Position numbers and translations under genes: made by a program | Source: Pelagimonas sp017744045 | GTDB lineage: Bacteria > Pseudomonadota > Alphaproteobacteria > Rhodobacterales > Rhodobacteraceae | Reading direction: 5' to 3' (one strand) | Assembly: GCF_017744045.1 (NCBI RefSeq) | Contig: NZ_JAGHRD010000005.1 | DNA length: 64,000 bases | Shown: piece after piece, positions 1 through 8,332 of the stretch | Layout: every line of letters starts with the position of its first letter | Position numbering within the stretch: position 1 is the stretch's first letter | The notes under the pieces: generated by a model | The model's input: only the letters and a program-made list of their open reading frames with translations | What the model was told of the DNA's origin: nothing | Databases searched by the model: none

Positions 1-93
1 TACAACACCGTCAGGCCGCACAGCGCATTAGGCTATCGCCCACCCGCGCCAGAAAGCATCGTTCCGATGGACCAGAGGCCGACGATGCACTAA
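1..93 (+). pseudogene. C-terminal tail of an IS3/IS481-type transposase (cut by window edge)
   Basis: The first frame is open from base 1 to a TAA stop and encodes about 30 residues beginning YNTVRPHSALGYRPPAPE. This is the characteristic C-terminal stretch of rve-domain (DDE) transposases of the IS3 and IS481 families. The rest of the gene lies left of the window, so I cannot tell whether the element is complete. No terminal inverted repeat could be fixed. Immediately downstream are phage-gene fragments, which fits an insertion into a decaying prophage or island. The family call rests on recognising the conserved tail; the exact IS family is uncertain. Confidence 0.7.
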
Positions 94-115
94 CAATCAA
101 ACTGGACCACCCGAT

Positions 116-300
116 GGGGGCACGCCAACCGGGATCGAGCAGGCCCTTGGCCACAGCCCGGATGTGGCGATCAATCATTCCAAAGCGGCGCTGGCCTTGC
201 AAGAGACCAAACACCCCGAAACTCTGCACCTGGACAGCATTAACTGGGATATGGATCCGTCCACCGTTGCCGCCGGACGCAAAATCGGATTGCCTTGGGC
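116..300 (+). pseudogene. Fragment of phage-type C5 cytosine DNA methyltransferase
   Basis: The frame reads GGTPTGIEQALGHSPDVAIN, then a stretch ending in MDPSTVAAGRKIGLPW. This strongly resembles the N-terminal part of DNA (cytosine-5) methyltransferases carried by alphaproteobacterial prophages: a glycine-rich SAM-binding start, then the region before the catalytic Pro-Cys loop. The Pro-Cys motif and everything after it are missing, and the frame runs into unrelated sequence and stops at 427. It is therefore a non-functional remnant of about 60 codons. The absence of a start codon next to the match and the adjacent transposase tail suggest truncation by an insertion or deletion. Confidence 0.6.
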
Positions 301-423
301 CTATTCAAGTCTTCAACAAAACCAACAAGCGATTGCGGCAAGTCCATCTGCCCGCCCTTGGCGGCAAGCCCAGGTCGAAGCGAACTGCTCGCACTTGATG
401 ACCGACAAGAAATGGAGGGCCGC

Positions 424-537
424 ATGATGGCTGATAAACCGATCTTGTTCAGCGGGCCGATGGTTCGTGCCCTACTTGATGGCCGCAAGACGCAGACGCG
501 GCGGATTTTCCTTATCGATCAGACAGAGGGTGCGTAA
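424..537 (+). pseudogene. Truncated phage ORF (MADKPILFSGPMVRALLDG family)
   Basis: From ATG 424 or 427 the frame encodes MADKPILFSGPMVRALLDG followed by RKTQTRRIF and a short tail. This N-terminus is often seen on phage proteins of about 150-250 residues and unknown role. Here it stops after about 37 residues, so it is probably a truncated remnant. An AGGAGG-like ribosome-binding sequence (ggaggg) lies just upstream. Its TAA overlaps the ATG of the next small ORF. No function is assigned. Confidence 0.45.
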
Positions 538-734
538 TGGGAAAGACAGCCAGCATCACCAAAGCCCAAATCGTGCGGGCGGTTGCCACCGCGCGCGAGA
601 TTGATCCATTTCAGGTTGTTGAAATTGAGCTTCCTTCAGGGGCTATTCTGCGGTTTCCTGAAATCCAGACAAGCGCGAATGCGCAAAAAACCAATGACGA
701 GGAGGTCGAAGATTGGCAAAAGGCTTTCGACTAA
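537..734 (+). CDS. Small prophage/island protein upstream of integrase (unknown)
   Basis: A 65-residue ORF starting at an ATG that overlaps the preceding stop (TAATG). It is mildly acidic at the C-terminus and has no motif I recognise. Short ORFs in this position, directly upstream of and overlapping a phage integrase, are common in alphaproteobacterial prophages. Its last 22 bases overlap the integrase start and it contains the integrase ribosome-binding site, so the two are probably translationally coupled. The function is unknown; it could be a small DNA-binding or excision-related protein, but nothing in the sequence shows this. Confidence 0.5.
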   Translation: MGKTASITKAQIVRAVATAREIDPFQVVEIELPSGAILRFPEIQTSANAQKTNDEEVEDWQKAFD

Positions 735-1759
735 AAGGCATCAAGCAGGTCAGAAAGCCTGACGGCAGGCGCTATGTCTATCGCCGGGTGAAGGGAAGGC
801 TGATCCCTCTACCCGACCTCCCTGAAAACGACCCAGCCTTTCTTGAAGCGTATCTCGATGATGAAAATGCCATCACCCTAGATGGAACTCTCGGGGCATT
901 GATCGGAGATTTCATGGCTTCAAATGACTTCAAGAGCCGCAAAGTCACCACACAGACGGTCTGGCGGCGACGGCTGAAGCATATTCAGAACCAATACGGG
1001 AAAAGCCCTGTTTCCAAGCTCACCAAGACGCATGTTCAAAAGGCTCTGAACAAATTGACACCGGGTGCAGCCAGGTCGGAAAGAACGATTTGGCGCGCAC
1101 TGATGGCCTATGCTGTCCTGATGGGCTGGAGGGACGATAATCCAGCAAAAGACGTTGATATCCAGAAGTCAAAAACCACTCCGCATGCCACCAGGACAAA
1201 AGAGGATGTCGCTACCTTTCGCAAGATATGGACCATTGGGACACCCGAACGCCAGGCATTCGAAGTGATTTTCTGGACAGGCGCGCGCTGCGTGGATGCC
1301 GTGAAAATCGGATGGCAGAATGTTGAAAACGGAGTTCTTGAGTTCGTCCAGGAAAAGACCGGCGGCTTAGCTTATGTCCCCATAACAGCGCCCGTTGCGA
1401 GCTTCCTGGAAAAAGATCGAACTCTGTTCTTACGATCGGCGTCACCTGAAATGTTGTTCATTCTGACATCAGCGGGAAAGGCACGATCAGTTAAAGCCCT
1501 GTCGATGTTCGTAAGCCGTGCAGCCAGGGACGCGGAGTTGACGAATAAGACCGCTCACGGCCTTAGAAAGGCACGCGCAGTCATCTTGGCGGAAAACGGA
1601 TGGACACCACACCAGATCGGCGCTTGGACAGGGCACGAGTCCCTTCAGGAAATCGCCCACTACACACGCGATGCGAACAAATGGGCAATGGTTGTGGAAA
1701 CTCAGACTGGAAACTCGCGGCAACCGCAAAGTAAAGTTATTGATTTAAAAGGGAAATAA
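713..1759 (+). CDS. int: Tyrosine recombinase / phage-type integrase
   Basis: A 348-residue site-specific recombinase expected to integrate and excise the adjacent mobile element. The C-terminal catalytic domain shows the family residues: Arg192 in TGARCVDA, Lys215, His282 and Arg285 in HGLRKAR, His308 in TGHESL and the Tyr317 nucleophile in HYTRDA. The N-terminal part (about 60-140) matches a core-binding SAM-like domain and residues 1-40 resemble a basic arm-binding region. The start is a TTG preceded by GAGGAGG, inside the end of the upstream ORF. The gene ends only 8 bp from the 3' end of tRNA-Arg, the classic position for an integrase whose attachment site is the tRNA 3' end. It appears intact although its neighbours are fragments. 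Confidence 0.9.
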   Translation: MAKGFRLKGIKQVRKPDGRRYVYRRVKGRLIPLPDLPENDPAFLEAYLDDENAITLDGTLGALIGDFMASNDFKSRKVTTQTVWRRRLKHIQNQYGKSPVSKLTKTHVQKALNKLTPGAARSERTIWRALMAYAVLMGWRDDNPAKDVDIQKSKTTPHATRTKEDVATFRKIWTIGTPERQAFEVIFWTGARCVDAVKIGWQNVENGVLEFVQEKTGGLAYVPITAPVASFLEKDRTLFLRSASPEMLFILTSAGKARSVKALSMFVSRAARDAELTNKTAHGLRKARAVILAENGWTPHQIGAWTGHESLQEIAHYTRDANKWAMVVETQTGNSRQPQSKVIDLKGK

Positions 1760-1767
1760 AGGCGATG

Positions 1768-1844
<77 letters not shown>

Positions 1845-1945
1845 CTGTCTGGCCTTATAGGCCGCAGTCCAAGCTTGTGCAACGCGCCTTGATTGCAAAT
1901 CTCAAAGTTTTTTCAAGGACACGCCCGGCCTGCGGGATGGTGGGC

Positions 1946-1977
1946 GGGGCGTCTTTCCGTCAGGAAAGAGCGTCCCC
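1946..1977 (-). terminator. Strong hairpin directly after sufS (probable end of suf transcript)
   Basis: A long imperfect stem (GGGGCGTCTTTCC, loop GTCA, GGAAAGAGCGTCCCC) lies immediately downstream of the sufS stop codon. No clear U-run follows on the minus strand, so it may be an mRNA-stabilising or Rho-type end and not a classical intrinsic terminator. Confidence 0.4.
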
Positions 1978-1978
1978 A

Positions 1979-3199
1979 CTATCCCAGCAGATCATGGGCC
2001 AATTCAAGCGCTTCGACCAGCTTATCCACCTCGTCACGGGTGTTATACATGGCAAAGCTCGCCCGGCAGGTAGCGCTGACACCTAGGTGATCCATCAAAG
2101 GGCCAGCACAATGATGTCCGGCGCGCACGGCGACACCCTTTTTGTCCAAAATGGTCGAGATATCATGCGCATGCCCAGCACCATCCAAGGTAAAGGAAAA
2201 GATCGCCCCCTTACCCGGGGCTTTGCCCTGAACCTGCAGCCAGTTGATCCCTTCCAGACGCGCTATGGCATAATCGCGAAGCTCCGCCTCATGGGCGGCA
2301 ATCTGCTCCATGCCAACGCTCATCATATAGTCAAGCGCCACCCCAAGACCGATCTGTTGCACAATCCCGGGTGTTCCGGCCTCAAACTTCATCGGCGGGT
2401 CGTTATAGGTCACACAGTCCTTGTGAACTTCACGGATCATATCTCCGCCACCCATAAACGGAGCCATCTCATCCATGCGCTCGCGCTTCATATAAATCGC
2501 GCCCGATGCTGAGGGTCCATAGAGCTTGTGGCCCGTGATCGCATAGAAATCACAGCCGAGATCCGCCACATTGACCGGCATATGCACCGCCCCTTGCGAG
2601 CCGTCGACCAACACCGGCACGCCCTTGTCACGCGCCGCATGGCAAATGGTTTTCACATCAACTGCCGTGCCCAGAACGTTGGACATCTGCGTAATCGCCA
2701 CCAGCCTGGTCTTGGGGCCAATCGCGTCGATGACCTTTTGCGGATCAAGCGCCCCCTGATCATCAACATCAACCCATTTCAGCACCACACCTTGCCGTTC
2801 GCGCAGAAAATGCCAGGGCACGATATTGGCGTGATGCTCCATCACTGACAGGACAATCTCGTCACCGGGTTGCAGGCGCGGCATGGCCCAGCCATAGGCC
2901 ACCATATTGATGCCCATCGTCGTACCGGTGGTATAGACAATCTCATCCGGATCCGGCGCGCCCAGGAAACGCGCAATCGTGCCGCGCACCGCCTCGTATT
3001 TCTCAGTCGCTAGGTTGCTCAAGTAATGCAGGCCGCGATGCACATTGGCGTATTCCTCTGCATAGCCCCTGGTCACCGCATCGATCACCACCTGCGGCTT
3101 TTGCGCCGAGGCCCCGTTATCCAGATAAACCAGCGGTTTGCCATTCACCTCGCGCGACAAGATCGGAAAATCGGCGCGGATTTTGTTGACATCATACAT
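1979..3199 (-). CDS. sufS: Cysteine desulfurase SufS
   Basis: A 406-residue PLP enzyme that removes sulfur from cysteine, leaving alanine and a persulfide used for Fe-S cluster building by SufBCD. The PLP-binding lysine is Lys225 in ITGHKLYGP; the catalytic cysteine is Cys364 in RAGHHCAGPL, the short-loop motif of group II (SufS/CsdA) desulfurases; His-His at 122-123 (EHHAN) stacks the cofactor in the family. Length is normal. It is the last gene of the suf operon and overlaps the preceding YIP1 gene by 8 bp, implying coupled translation. A second desulfurase of the other class lies at the head of the same operon. No SufE or SufU gene is visible in the window. Confidence 0.96.
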   Translation of the reverse strand: MYDVNKIRADFPILSREVNGKPLVYLDNGASAQKPQVVIDAVTRGYAEEYANVHRGLHYLSNLATEKYEAVRGTIARFLGAPDPDEIVYTTGTTMGINMVAYGWAMPRLQPGDEIVLSVMEHHANIVPWHFLRERQGVVLKWVDVDDQGALDPQKVIDAIGPKTRLVAITQMSNVLGTAVDVKTICHAARDKGVPVLVDGSQGAVHMPVNVADLGCDFYAITGHKLYGPSASGAIYMKRERMDEMAPFMGGGDMIREVHKDCVTYNDPPMKFEAGTPGIVQQIGLGVALDYMMSVGMEQIAAHEAELRDYAIARLEGINWLQVQGKAPGKGAIFSFTLDGAGHAHDISTILDKKGVAVRAGHHCAGPLMDHLGVSATCRASFAMYNTRDEVDKLVEALELAHDLLG

Positions 3200-3773
3200 T
3201 TGCAGTTATTCCCGATGGGTCGATCCCAAGAAGGATCAGAAGAATGGACAGCACAACGGCCATACCGAAAAGCCCGATGATGATCGCGCCCAAAGATTTG
3301 AGAAGATTGGAGAAACCATGCGCTTCATCCACAAAGCTGACCATGATCCAAATACCAATCACCGAGGTCAGCGACAAAAGGAACCCGCCCAAAACAGCCG
3401 AAATGGGCAAGAGAACAAGCAAGAGAACTTGAATCAGCGCGCGCAGGATCTGCATCCAGATCACCAGAACGGTAATATCCTGGATTGACGCCTGCCCGCC
3501 AAGCACACGGCCGCCAAAGTATAAACCCAACAGGGTTGCGATCAACGACAGGGCCTGAAGGCCGCCATATACGGCGGGACGCGCAAGGAACCATGGCAAG
3601 GGGGCCGGGTCCAAAAGGACCGACACACCAAACAGCAAGCTGTTGATGACAACCACCAGAGCGAAACCGGTAACCAAGGCTTCGCGGCTCAGACGCAGGT
3701 CAATCAGCCACCGCGCGACTTGGCGTGGTTGGGTGATCGACTGGAGGGCAAGGGAGAACGCGGCTTGGATCAT
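3192..3773 (-). CDS. YIP1-family membrane protein (suf operon, distal copy)
   Basis: About 193 residues from ATG 3773, chosen because it overlaps the preceding stop as ATGA; a longer in-frame start exists but would lie deep inside the upstream gene. It has about five hydrophobic membrane segments and an N-terminal amphipathic part (residues 1-40), the layout of YIP1/DUF1282-type proteins. The molecular role is unknown. Its position between sufD and sufS, with overlaps on both sides, puts it in the Fe-S operon, as I recall from other Rhodobacteraceae. A link to cluster assembly at the membrane is inference only. Confidence 0.75.
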   Translation of the reverse strand: MIQAAFSLALQSITQPRQVARWLIDLRLSREALVTGFALVVVINSLLFGVSVLLDPAPLPWFLARPAVYGGLQALSLIATLLGLYFGGRVLGGQASIQDITVLVIWMQILRALIQVLLLVLLPISAVLGGFLLSLTSVIGIWIMVSFVDEAHGFSNLLKSLGAIIIGLFGMAVVLSILLILLGIDPSGITANV

Positions 3774-4258
3774 CCTTGCGCTCCCCAATAGGCTTTGCGC
3801 AACCCAGAAAATCCGAACCAGAGAAAAACCAACCAGCACAGAAGCTTGACCAGTTCCAATTGCAGCCCAGGCCCGATAAAACCGGCCACCAACCCCTGCA
3901 ACAGGATCAACGGTGACACCGCAAGAAAGGACCAGAACAAGGCAAGACGAGCATTGTAGCTATCCCCCTGCCCTTTCAGCAACCGCATGAGGCCATGAGC
4001 GGCAAAGGCCAGCAGATAGAACAGCAAAGGCAGGACAAAGATCATCGTGGCAAATTCGCCGCCAATCACTTCGCCCACGGAGCCACCGCTGAAATGCGCA
4101 TCCCGCGCCAGACGTGGCCATTGCGCAATGAACATCACGAAACAGCCGCCCATCAGCATGGCAAGCGCCCTATCCTCGCGGATACCATAGCCCAAGAGGC
4201 GGGCAATCACCTTGCCCGGCCCCCGATAGGTCGCCGCGATATCGCTGCTCAACGCCAT
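3770..4258 (-). CDS. YIP1-family membrane protein (suf operon, proximal copy)
   Basis: About 162 residues from ATG 4258 (MALSSDIAATYRGPG), preferred over an upstream ATG that would overlap sufD by 28 bp. The N-terminus MALSSDI..YRGPGKVI..LLGYGIREDRAL followed by four to five hydrophobic segments matches the YIP1 membrane family. It ends in an ATGA overlap with the second YIP1-like gene. The two proteins share layout but little obvious sequence, so they may be an old duplication or two halves of a membrane complex. Function unknown; the operon context points to Fe-S assembly or iron/sulfur handling. Confidence 0.7.
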   Translation of the reverse strand: MALSSDIAATYRGPGKVIARLLGYGIREDRALAMLMGGCFVMFIAQWPRLARDAHFSGGSVGEVIGGEFATMIFVLPLLFYLLAFAAHGLMRLLKGQGDSYNARLALFWSFLAVSPLILLQGLVAGFIGPGLQLELVKLLCWLVFLWFGFSGLRKAYWGAQG

Positions 4259-4281
4259 TTCTCTGGCCTCATCCCCGTGTC

Positions 4282-5562
4282 TCAGTCCTTGCGGTGACGC
4301 GAGAGCCAAGCCTCGGCACGTGTCAGGATCTCCTCCTGAAGCGCCTCATCCTCGATCTCTTCAACCGCTTCCGCCAAGAAGCTCAGTACCAGCAGATCTT
4401 GCGCAATGGCATGCGGCACACCGCGCGAGCGCAGATAGAACAATGCGTCTTCGTCGATTGCACCCGAGGTGGAGCCATGCGAACAGGCCACGTCATCGGC
4501 ATAGATCTCAAGCTCTGGTTTGGCGAGGAACTGGCTGTCTTCATCCAGCAACAAAGACTGGCTGATTTGATACCCATCGGTCTTTTGCGCATCCGGTTTC
4601 ACCAGGATCTTACCCTGGAACACACCGGTCGCACCGTTGCGCAGCACCTTTTTAAAGACCTGGCGGCTTTCGCAGTTCACAGCATCATGGGTGACGAACA
4701 CCGTGTCATCATGGTGAAAATCGCCGTCACCCATACAGGCACCGGCCACATGGGCCACCGCATCATCGCCGGTCAGTTCGATCACGCATTCATTGCGGGT
4801 CAGCACGCCATTGACGGTCAGGGTAAAGGCCTTGAACACGCTTTCTTTGCCAAGACGGGCAAACATATGCGTTGCCGCCTGACGTTCGTGATCACGCCCT
4901 TGCGTGCGCACCACATGCAGCGCACCACCATCGGCAATGTCAGCCTCAAGGCATTTGTTGAAACGCGCCGCGGCTGGGCCGTTTTCAAGAATGGTCAGGC
5001 TGGCACCGCTATCGACCTTAACCACATGGTGCAGGATCGCGTCCGAGTTTTCATCGCCATGGCGATAGATCAGGTTGATCGGCTTGCTTGGGGTTTTGGC
5101 GGCGTGGATCAGAATACCATCCGTGGCAAATGCCGTGTTCAACGCCGCCAAGGGACGCTCAACAGGGTCCTGGCCCTTGGCCTCAAGAACACCGTATAGC
5201 CCATTGGCCCAATGGATATCTTTGACTTCGGCGAGGCGATCAATGGTGATCCCTTCCAGCGCCAGATCATCCGAGGCCTCGGCGTCAAACACACCATCCA
5301 CAAAGACAATCTTCAGACGGTCCAGACCGTCGAACATCGGGGCTTCGTCGGTGGTAAATATGGCCGCTTTGGCCGGTTCCGCTGCGACCAGACCGGCCGG
5401 TTTGGTGTATTTCCAGTATTCGTCACGGGCATGGGGCAGCCCCATGGCCTGAAGCCGCGCCAGCGCATCCTTGCGCGCGCCAGCCGACCAGCCGCCCTCG
5501 GGCAGGCTCAGCCCAGCAAGGCGCGCCGCGGTGGCGTCTTGTTTCACTTGCGTCAAAGCCAT
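4282..5562 (-). CDS. sufD: Fe-S cluster assembly protein SufD
   Basis: A 426-residue beta-helical scaffold partner that forms the SufBC2D complex, where clusters are built. The C-terminal core contains CSHGSTSGAIDEDALFYLRS, the conserved SufD motif carrying the histidine needed for iron acquisition in the E. coli protein (known for the family). The N-terminal region is helical and variable, as usual. The start ATG overlaps the sufC stop as TAATG, so translation is coupled. It is followed after about 24 bp by the YIP1-like pair. Confidence 0.95.
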   Translation of the reverse strand: MALTQVKQDATAARLAGLSLPEGGWSAGARKDALARLQAMGLPHARDEYWKYTKPAGLVAAEPAKAAIFTTDEAPMFDGLDRLKIVFVDGVFDAEASDDLALEGITIDRLAEVKDIHWANGLYGVLEAKGQDPVERPLAALNTAFATDGILIHAAKTPSKPINLIYRHGDENSDAILHHVVKVDSGASLTILENGPAAARFNKCLEADIADGGALHVVRTQGRDHERQAATHMFARLGKESVFKAFTLTVNGVLTRNECVIELTGDDAVAHVAGACMGDGDFHHDDTVFVTHDAVNCESRQVFKKVLRNGATGVFQGKILVKPDAQKTDGYQISQSLLLDEDSQFLAKPELEIYADDVACSHGSTSGAIDEDALFYLRSRGVPHAIAQDLLVLSFLAEAVEEIEDEALQEEILTRAEAWLSRHRKD

Positions 5563-6317
5563 TACGCGATCTCCGCCAGAATGTCGGCATAGCCGTTCTG
5601 TTCCACTTCCAGCGCCAGCTCGGGCCCGCCTGTTTTGACGATACGACCCGCCGCCATGATATGCACAACATCGGGTTTGATGTGATCCAGCAGGCGCTGA
5701 TAATGGGTGATCACGAGGAAGCCACGGCCCTCGTCACGCAGGGCGTTCACGCCCTCGGAAACCAGCTTCATCGCATCCACATCAAGGCCCGAGTCGGTTT
5801 CGTCCAGGATGCACATCTTGGGCTCAAGCATGGCCATCTGCAGGATTTCGTTGCGCTTTTTCTCACCGCCGGAAAAGCCAACATTGACCGGGCGTTTCAG
5901 CATATCGGCGTCGATTTTCAGGTCTTTGGCTTTGGTACGCACCAGTTTGAGGAAGTCAGCGGCTGACATTTCCTCTTCACCACGCGCCTTGCGCTGTGCG
6001 TTTACGGCTGTGCGCAGAAAGGTCATGTTGCCGACACCGGGAATTTCCACCGGGTATTGGAAGGCCAGGAACAGGCCTGCGGCGGCGCGCTCTTCGGGTT
6101 CCATATCCAACAGGTCTTCGCCAGCCAGCGTGGCTTCACCGTCGGTTACCTCATAGCCGTCCTTGCCCGACAGGACATAAGACAGGGTCGATTTGCCCGA
6201 GCCGTTCGGGCCCATGATGGCGTGCACCTTGCCCGCCTCGACGGTCAGGTCGACGCCCTTGAGGATCTGCTTGTCCTCTTCTTCCAATTGCACGTGCAGG
6301 TTCTTGATTTCCAGCAT
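5562..6317 (-). CDS. sufC: Fe-S assembly ATPase SufC
   Basis: A 251-residue ABC-type ATPase that drives conformational change in the SufBC2D scaffold. Walker A GPNGSGKS is at 36-43, the Q-loop glutamine at about 87, the signature SGGEKKR at 149-155 and Walker B ILDETD at 170-175; the lone acidic DETD and the inserted basic signature are typical of SufC as opposed to transport ATPases. A good ribosome-binding sequence (GGAAGGAAAAG) precedes the ATG. It lies between a methyltransferase-like gene and sufD in the operon. Confidence 0.97.
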   Translation of the reverse strand: MLEIKNLHVQLEEEDKQILKGVDLTVEAGKVHAIMGPNGSGKSTLSYVLSGKDGYEVTDGEATLAGEDLLDMEPEERAAAGLFLAFQYPVEIPGVGNMTFLRTAVNAQRKARGEEEMSAADFLKLVRTKAKDLKIDADMLKRPVNVGFSGGEKKRNEILQMAMLEPKMCILDETDSGLDVDAMKLVSEGVNALRDEGRGFLVITHYQRLLDHIKPDVVHIMAAGRIVKTGGPELALEVEQNGYADILAEIA

Positions 6318-6339
6318 GTCTTTTCCTTCCTCGGCAGCC

Positions 6340-6933
6340 CTATGGGTTCTGCAAAAACTTCACCACCTGAAACAGTTTTTCAGGCGGAATGGCCATGGGC
6401 GTGACGCGGAAATACGCCATGCGCCCGGTGATTTGCGGGGGGCCGAGATAGTCCTCGACCTTGTGATAATGCTTGCGGATTGTGTAATCGTCGAAATACA
6501 GATCGACCGGTTTCTTGGACAGAAACGCTGTGGCCAGGGCGCAGGCCTGACGGAAGCGCCCGTCAACCAACACGACATCAGGCTGGACAAAATTCTTTTG
6601 TCGCCAGACCCCTAGCGCATAGTTTTGGTATTGCCGCCAATGGCTGTCATCCTGGGGATGACCCCATTCCTTGGTCGGGCCGATATCGACATGGATCATG
6701 TCGACCTTGGTTCCGGCGGCGGGCGGGTTCTGTTCCAGCCAGCCTTTCATCATCGCAGCCCAATCGGGATCGGATTCGACAGAAAACACCCGTTTCCCGG
6801 GCAGTTCGGACGCCATGACAGTGCTGCCGCCCGAACCAAATTCTAATATAACATCCGCCGCCTTATAGGCGTGAGACAAAAGCGTTGCCTCCGCGGGGGG
6901 TAAAGTCAGTTCCGGACGTTCCACGACGGTCAT
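6340..6933 (-). CDS. SAM-dependent methyltransferase-like protein in suf operon
   Basis: About 197 residues from ATG 6933 (MTVVERPELTLPP). The motif VILEFGSGGSTVMAS followed by FSVESD looks like the glycine-rich SAM site and acidic ribose-binding residue of class I methyltransferases, and PDVVLVDGRFR is the usual post-motif strand. The substrate is unknown. An upstream in-frame start exists but would overlap the preceding gene by 134 bp. The stop is 22 bp from sufC, so it belongs to the operon. Many such proteins are annotated only as hypothetical; catalytic activity is not proven by the sequence. Confidence 0.65.
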   Translation of the reverse strand: MTVVERPELTLPPAEATLLSHAYKAADVILEFGSGGSTVMASELPGKRVFSVESDPDWAAMMKGWLEQNPPAAGTKVDMIHVDIGPTKEWGHPQDDSHWRQYQNYALGVWRQKNFVQPDVVLVDGRFRQACALATAFLSKKPVDLYFDDYTIRKHYHKVEDYLGPPQITGRMAYFRVTPMAIPPEKLFQVVKFLQNP

Positions 6934-7450
6934 CACGCGCGCCCTCCCCGAACAGGCTCTGCCCCGGTTTGGGACCGAAATAGAACACGATGCCACGATA
7001 GATCAGCGTGTTGGCATAGGTCCGTCCCTGCGTTTCCGCCACGAATTCCTGAGAAAACACCAAAGACATCGGAGCCGGAGCCCAATGCGACAGGTTGTGA
7101 AACCCGGTGAACGCGACAAGCAGCCCTGCGGTCTGACACATCAGGTGTTCTTTGCCGTTGAGCTTTGTGGCCATTCGAATGGCGAGAATGATGACCCCGG
7201 CAAAGACGGCGTTCATCAGTAACTCGCCAAGCGACAGATCCTCGATCGCTGCGCCGCCCATCATGTGATGAATGACGAGACGCACCAGAAACACCGACAA
7301 TATCCCGGTGAGGAAAGCCCAGACAAAGCTGAGCGCATAGCCCGTATTCGCCTTGTAATCCTGTTTGATCTTTTTGCTGGGCCGCGCTGCCTGATGCTCG
7401 GCGCTCATCCGTGCAACCCGATCCTGAAAATCCGTTCTTTGATATGACAT
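6863..7450 (-). CDS. Hypothetical membrane protein in suf operon
   Basis: A 195-residue protein starting MSYQRTDFQDRVARMSAEHQ, with a basic cytosolic N-terminus (to about 40) and several hydrophobic segments (about 41-60, 75-95, 105-125). I do not recognise a named family. The last 24 or so residues (from GEGARDDRRGTSG) are hydrophilic and overlap the next gene by 71 bp in another frame, which is unusual; a frameshift near the end, or a genuine long overlap, is possible. It is the first of the pair of genes between the YbjQ gene and sufC. Confidence 0.6.
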   Translation of the reverse strand: MSYQRTDFQDRVARMSAEHQAARPSKKIKQDYKANTGYALSFVWAFLTGILSVFLVRLVIHHMMGGAAIEDLSLGELLMNAVFAGVIILAIRMATKLNGKEHLMCQTAGLLVAFTGFHNLSHWAPAPMSLVFSQEFVAETQGRTYANTLIYRGIVFYFGPKPGQSLFGEGARDDRRGTSGTDFTPRGGNAFVSRL

Positions 7451-7556
7451 TGCCGCTAATCCCGTGCGTGATACTTAATACACGTACGGGTTGTGACGCT
7501 GAATAGCGCCAAAAATGAGGCAATGCCCGGGATATTTCAGAAAAAATCGTCAAGTA

Positions 7557-7868
7557 TTAGCCCAGAACCACCGCTGTGCCGCTGGCCGAAACCATCAGCA
7601 TATTGTTGATCACCTCATAGTCGAGATCGACGCCCACAACCGCATTGGCCCCCTTGGCCTTGGCGCGCTCTTCCAACTCGCGCAGCGCGGTCTCACGCGC
7701 TTCACCCAGGCTGGCCTCATAAGCGCCCGAGCGCCCACCGATGATGTCGGTGATCCCGGCAAAGATGTCACGGAACACATTGGCCCCAAGAATGGCTTCG
7801 CCCACGACGATGCCTTTGTAATCGGCGATCTGATAGCCTTCGACGCTGGGTGTGGTGGTCACAATCAT
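7557..7868 (-). CDS. YbjQ / DUF74 family protein
   Basis: 103 residues from ATG 7868, which has a good AAAGGA site seven to eight bases upstream; an earlier in-frame ATG is less likely. The sequence MIVTTTPSVEGYQI, then VGEAILGANVFRDIFAGITD, RSGAYEASLGEAR and GANAVVGVDLDYE is diagnostic for the YbjQ/UPF0145 family, which forms pentameric rings and is sometimes called a heavy-metal-binding family. Its biochemical role is not established. It lies inside the suf gene array between small membrane genes and the methyltransferase block. Confidence 0.88.
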   Translation of the reverse strand: MIVTTTPSVEGYQIADYKGIVVGEAILGANVFRDIFAGITDIIGGRSGAYEASLGEARETALRELEERAKAKGANAVVGVDLDYEVINNMLMVSASGTAVVLG

Positions 7869-7904
7869 CTTGTTTTCCTTTTTACTCCAAGGGGTCATGC
7901 GACC

Positions 7905-8108
7905 CTACCCGCGCCAGCCAAAACGGTCGGCCAAATGCAGCGCCCCGCGTGCGATCACAATGCCCGTGATCACGCCAACGGCCACGGCAATCACCGGGTT
8001 GAAATGCTCGGTCCCGTAGCGAGCCCAGAACATACCAATCGCTCCGCCCAGCACTGGAAGCGCGTAAGGCAGAAAATCCCAGAAACCGCCTTTGTTATAG
8101 TCGGTCAT
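7905..8108 (-). CDS. Small two-helix membrane protein
   Basis: 67 residues, MTDYNKGGFWDFLPYALPVLGG onward, with two hydrophobic segments (about 13-30 and 38-57). The ATG overlaps the stop of the preceding small gene as ATGA, supporting real coding. No family recognised. It sits in a run of three tiny membrane genes between sufB and ybjQ-like, all on the suf strand. Confidence 0.5.
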   Translation of the reverse strand: MTDYNKGGFWDFLPYALPVLGGAIGMFWARYGTEHFNPVIAVAVGVITGIVIARGALHLADRFGWRG

Positions 8109-8320
8109 GTCAACTCTCCTTGTTTGCGCGCGTCTCTCCAGCGTTGCACCAGCTGCGCAACGGTCGAGCCGAGAAAGCCCGACACAAAGGACACCAGCAG
8201 CACCGCCACTATCGATAATTGCACCGCCACCAAGCTAACCATCAGCGAGAAAATGGCACAGAACAAGCCGGTCAGGATAGCCGTCGATATCAAGGTTTTA
8301 GTCACCCTGTTTGACCCCAC
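8105..8320 (-). CDS. Small membrane protein (71 aa)
   Basis: Residues 8-30 and 33-56 are hydrophobic, followed by a basic tail QRWRDARKQGELT. It overlaps the next gene by 4 bp (ATGA). No known family. The overlap chain suggests these short genes are co-translated and belong to the suf transcript, but a role in Fe-S metabolism is only inferred from position. Confidence 0.45.
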   Translation of the reverse strand: MGSNRVTKTLISTAILTGLFCAIFSLMVSLVAVQLSIVAVLLVSFVSGFLGSTVAQLVQRWRDARKQGELT

Positions 8321-8332
8321 TGCGTTTTCCCT

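Noticed and set aside
4294..5199. A 301-codon open frame on the plus strand
   Set aside because: Antisense to sufD; shadow.
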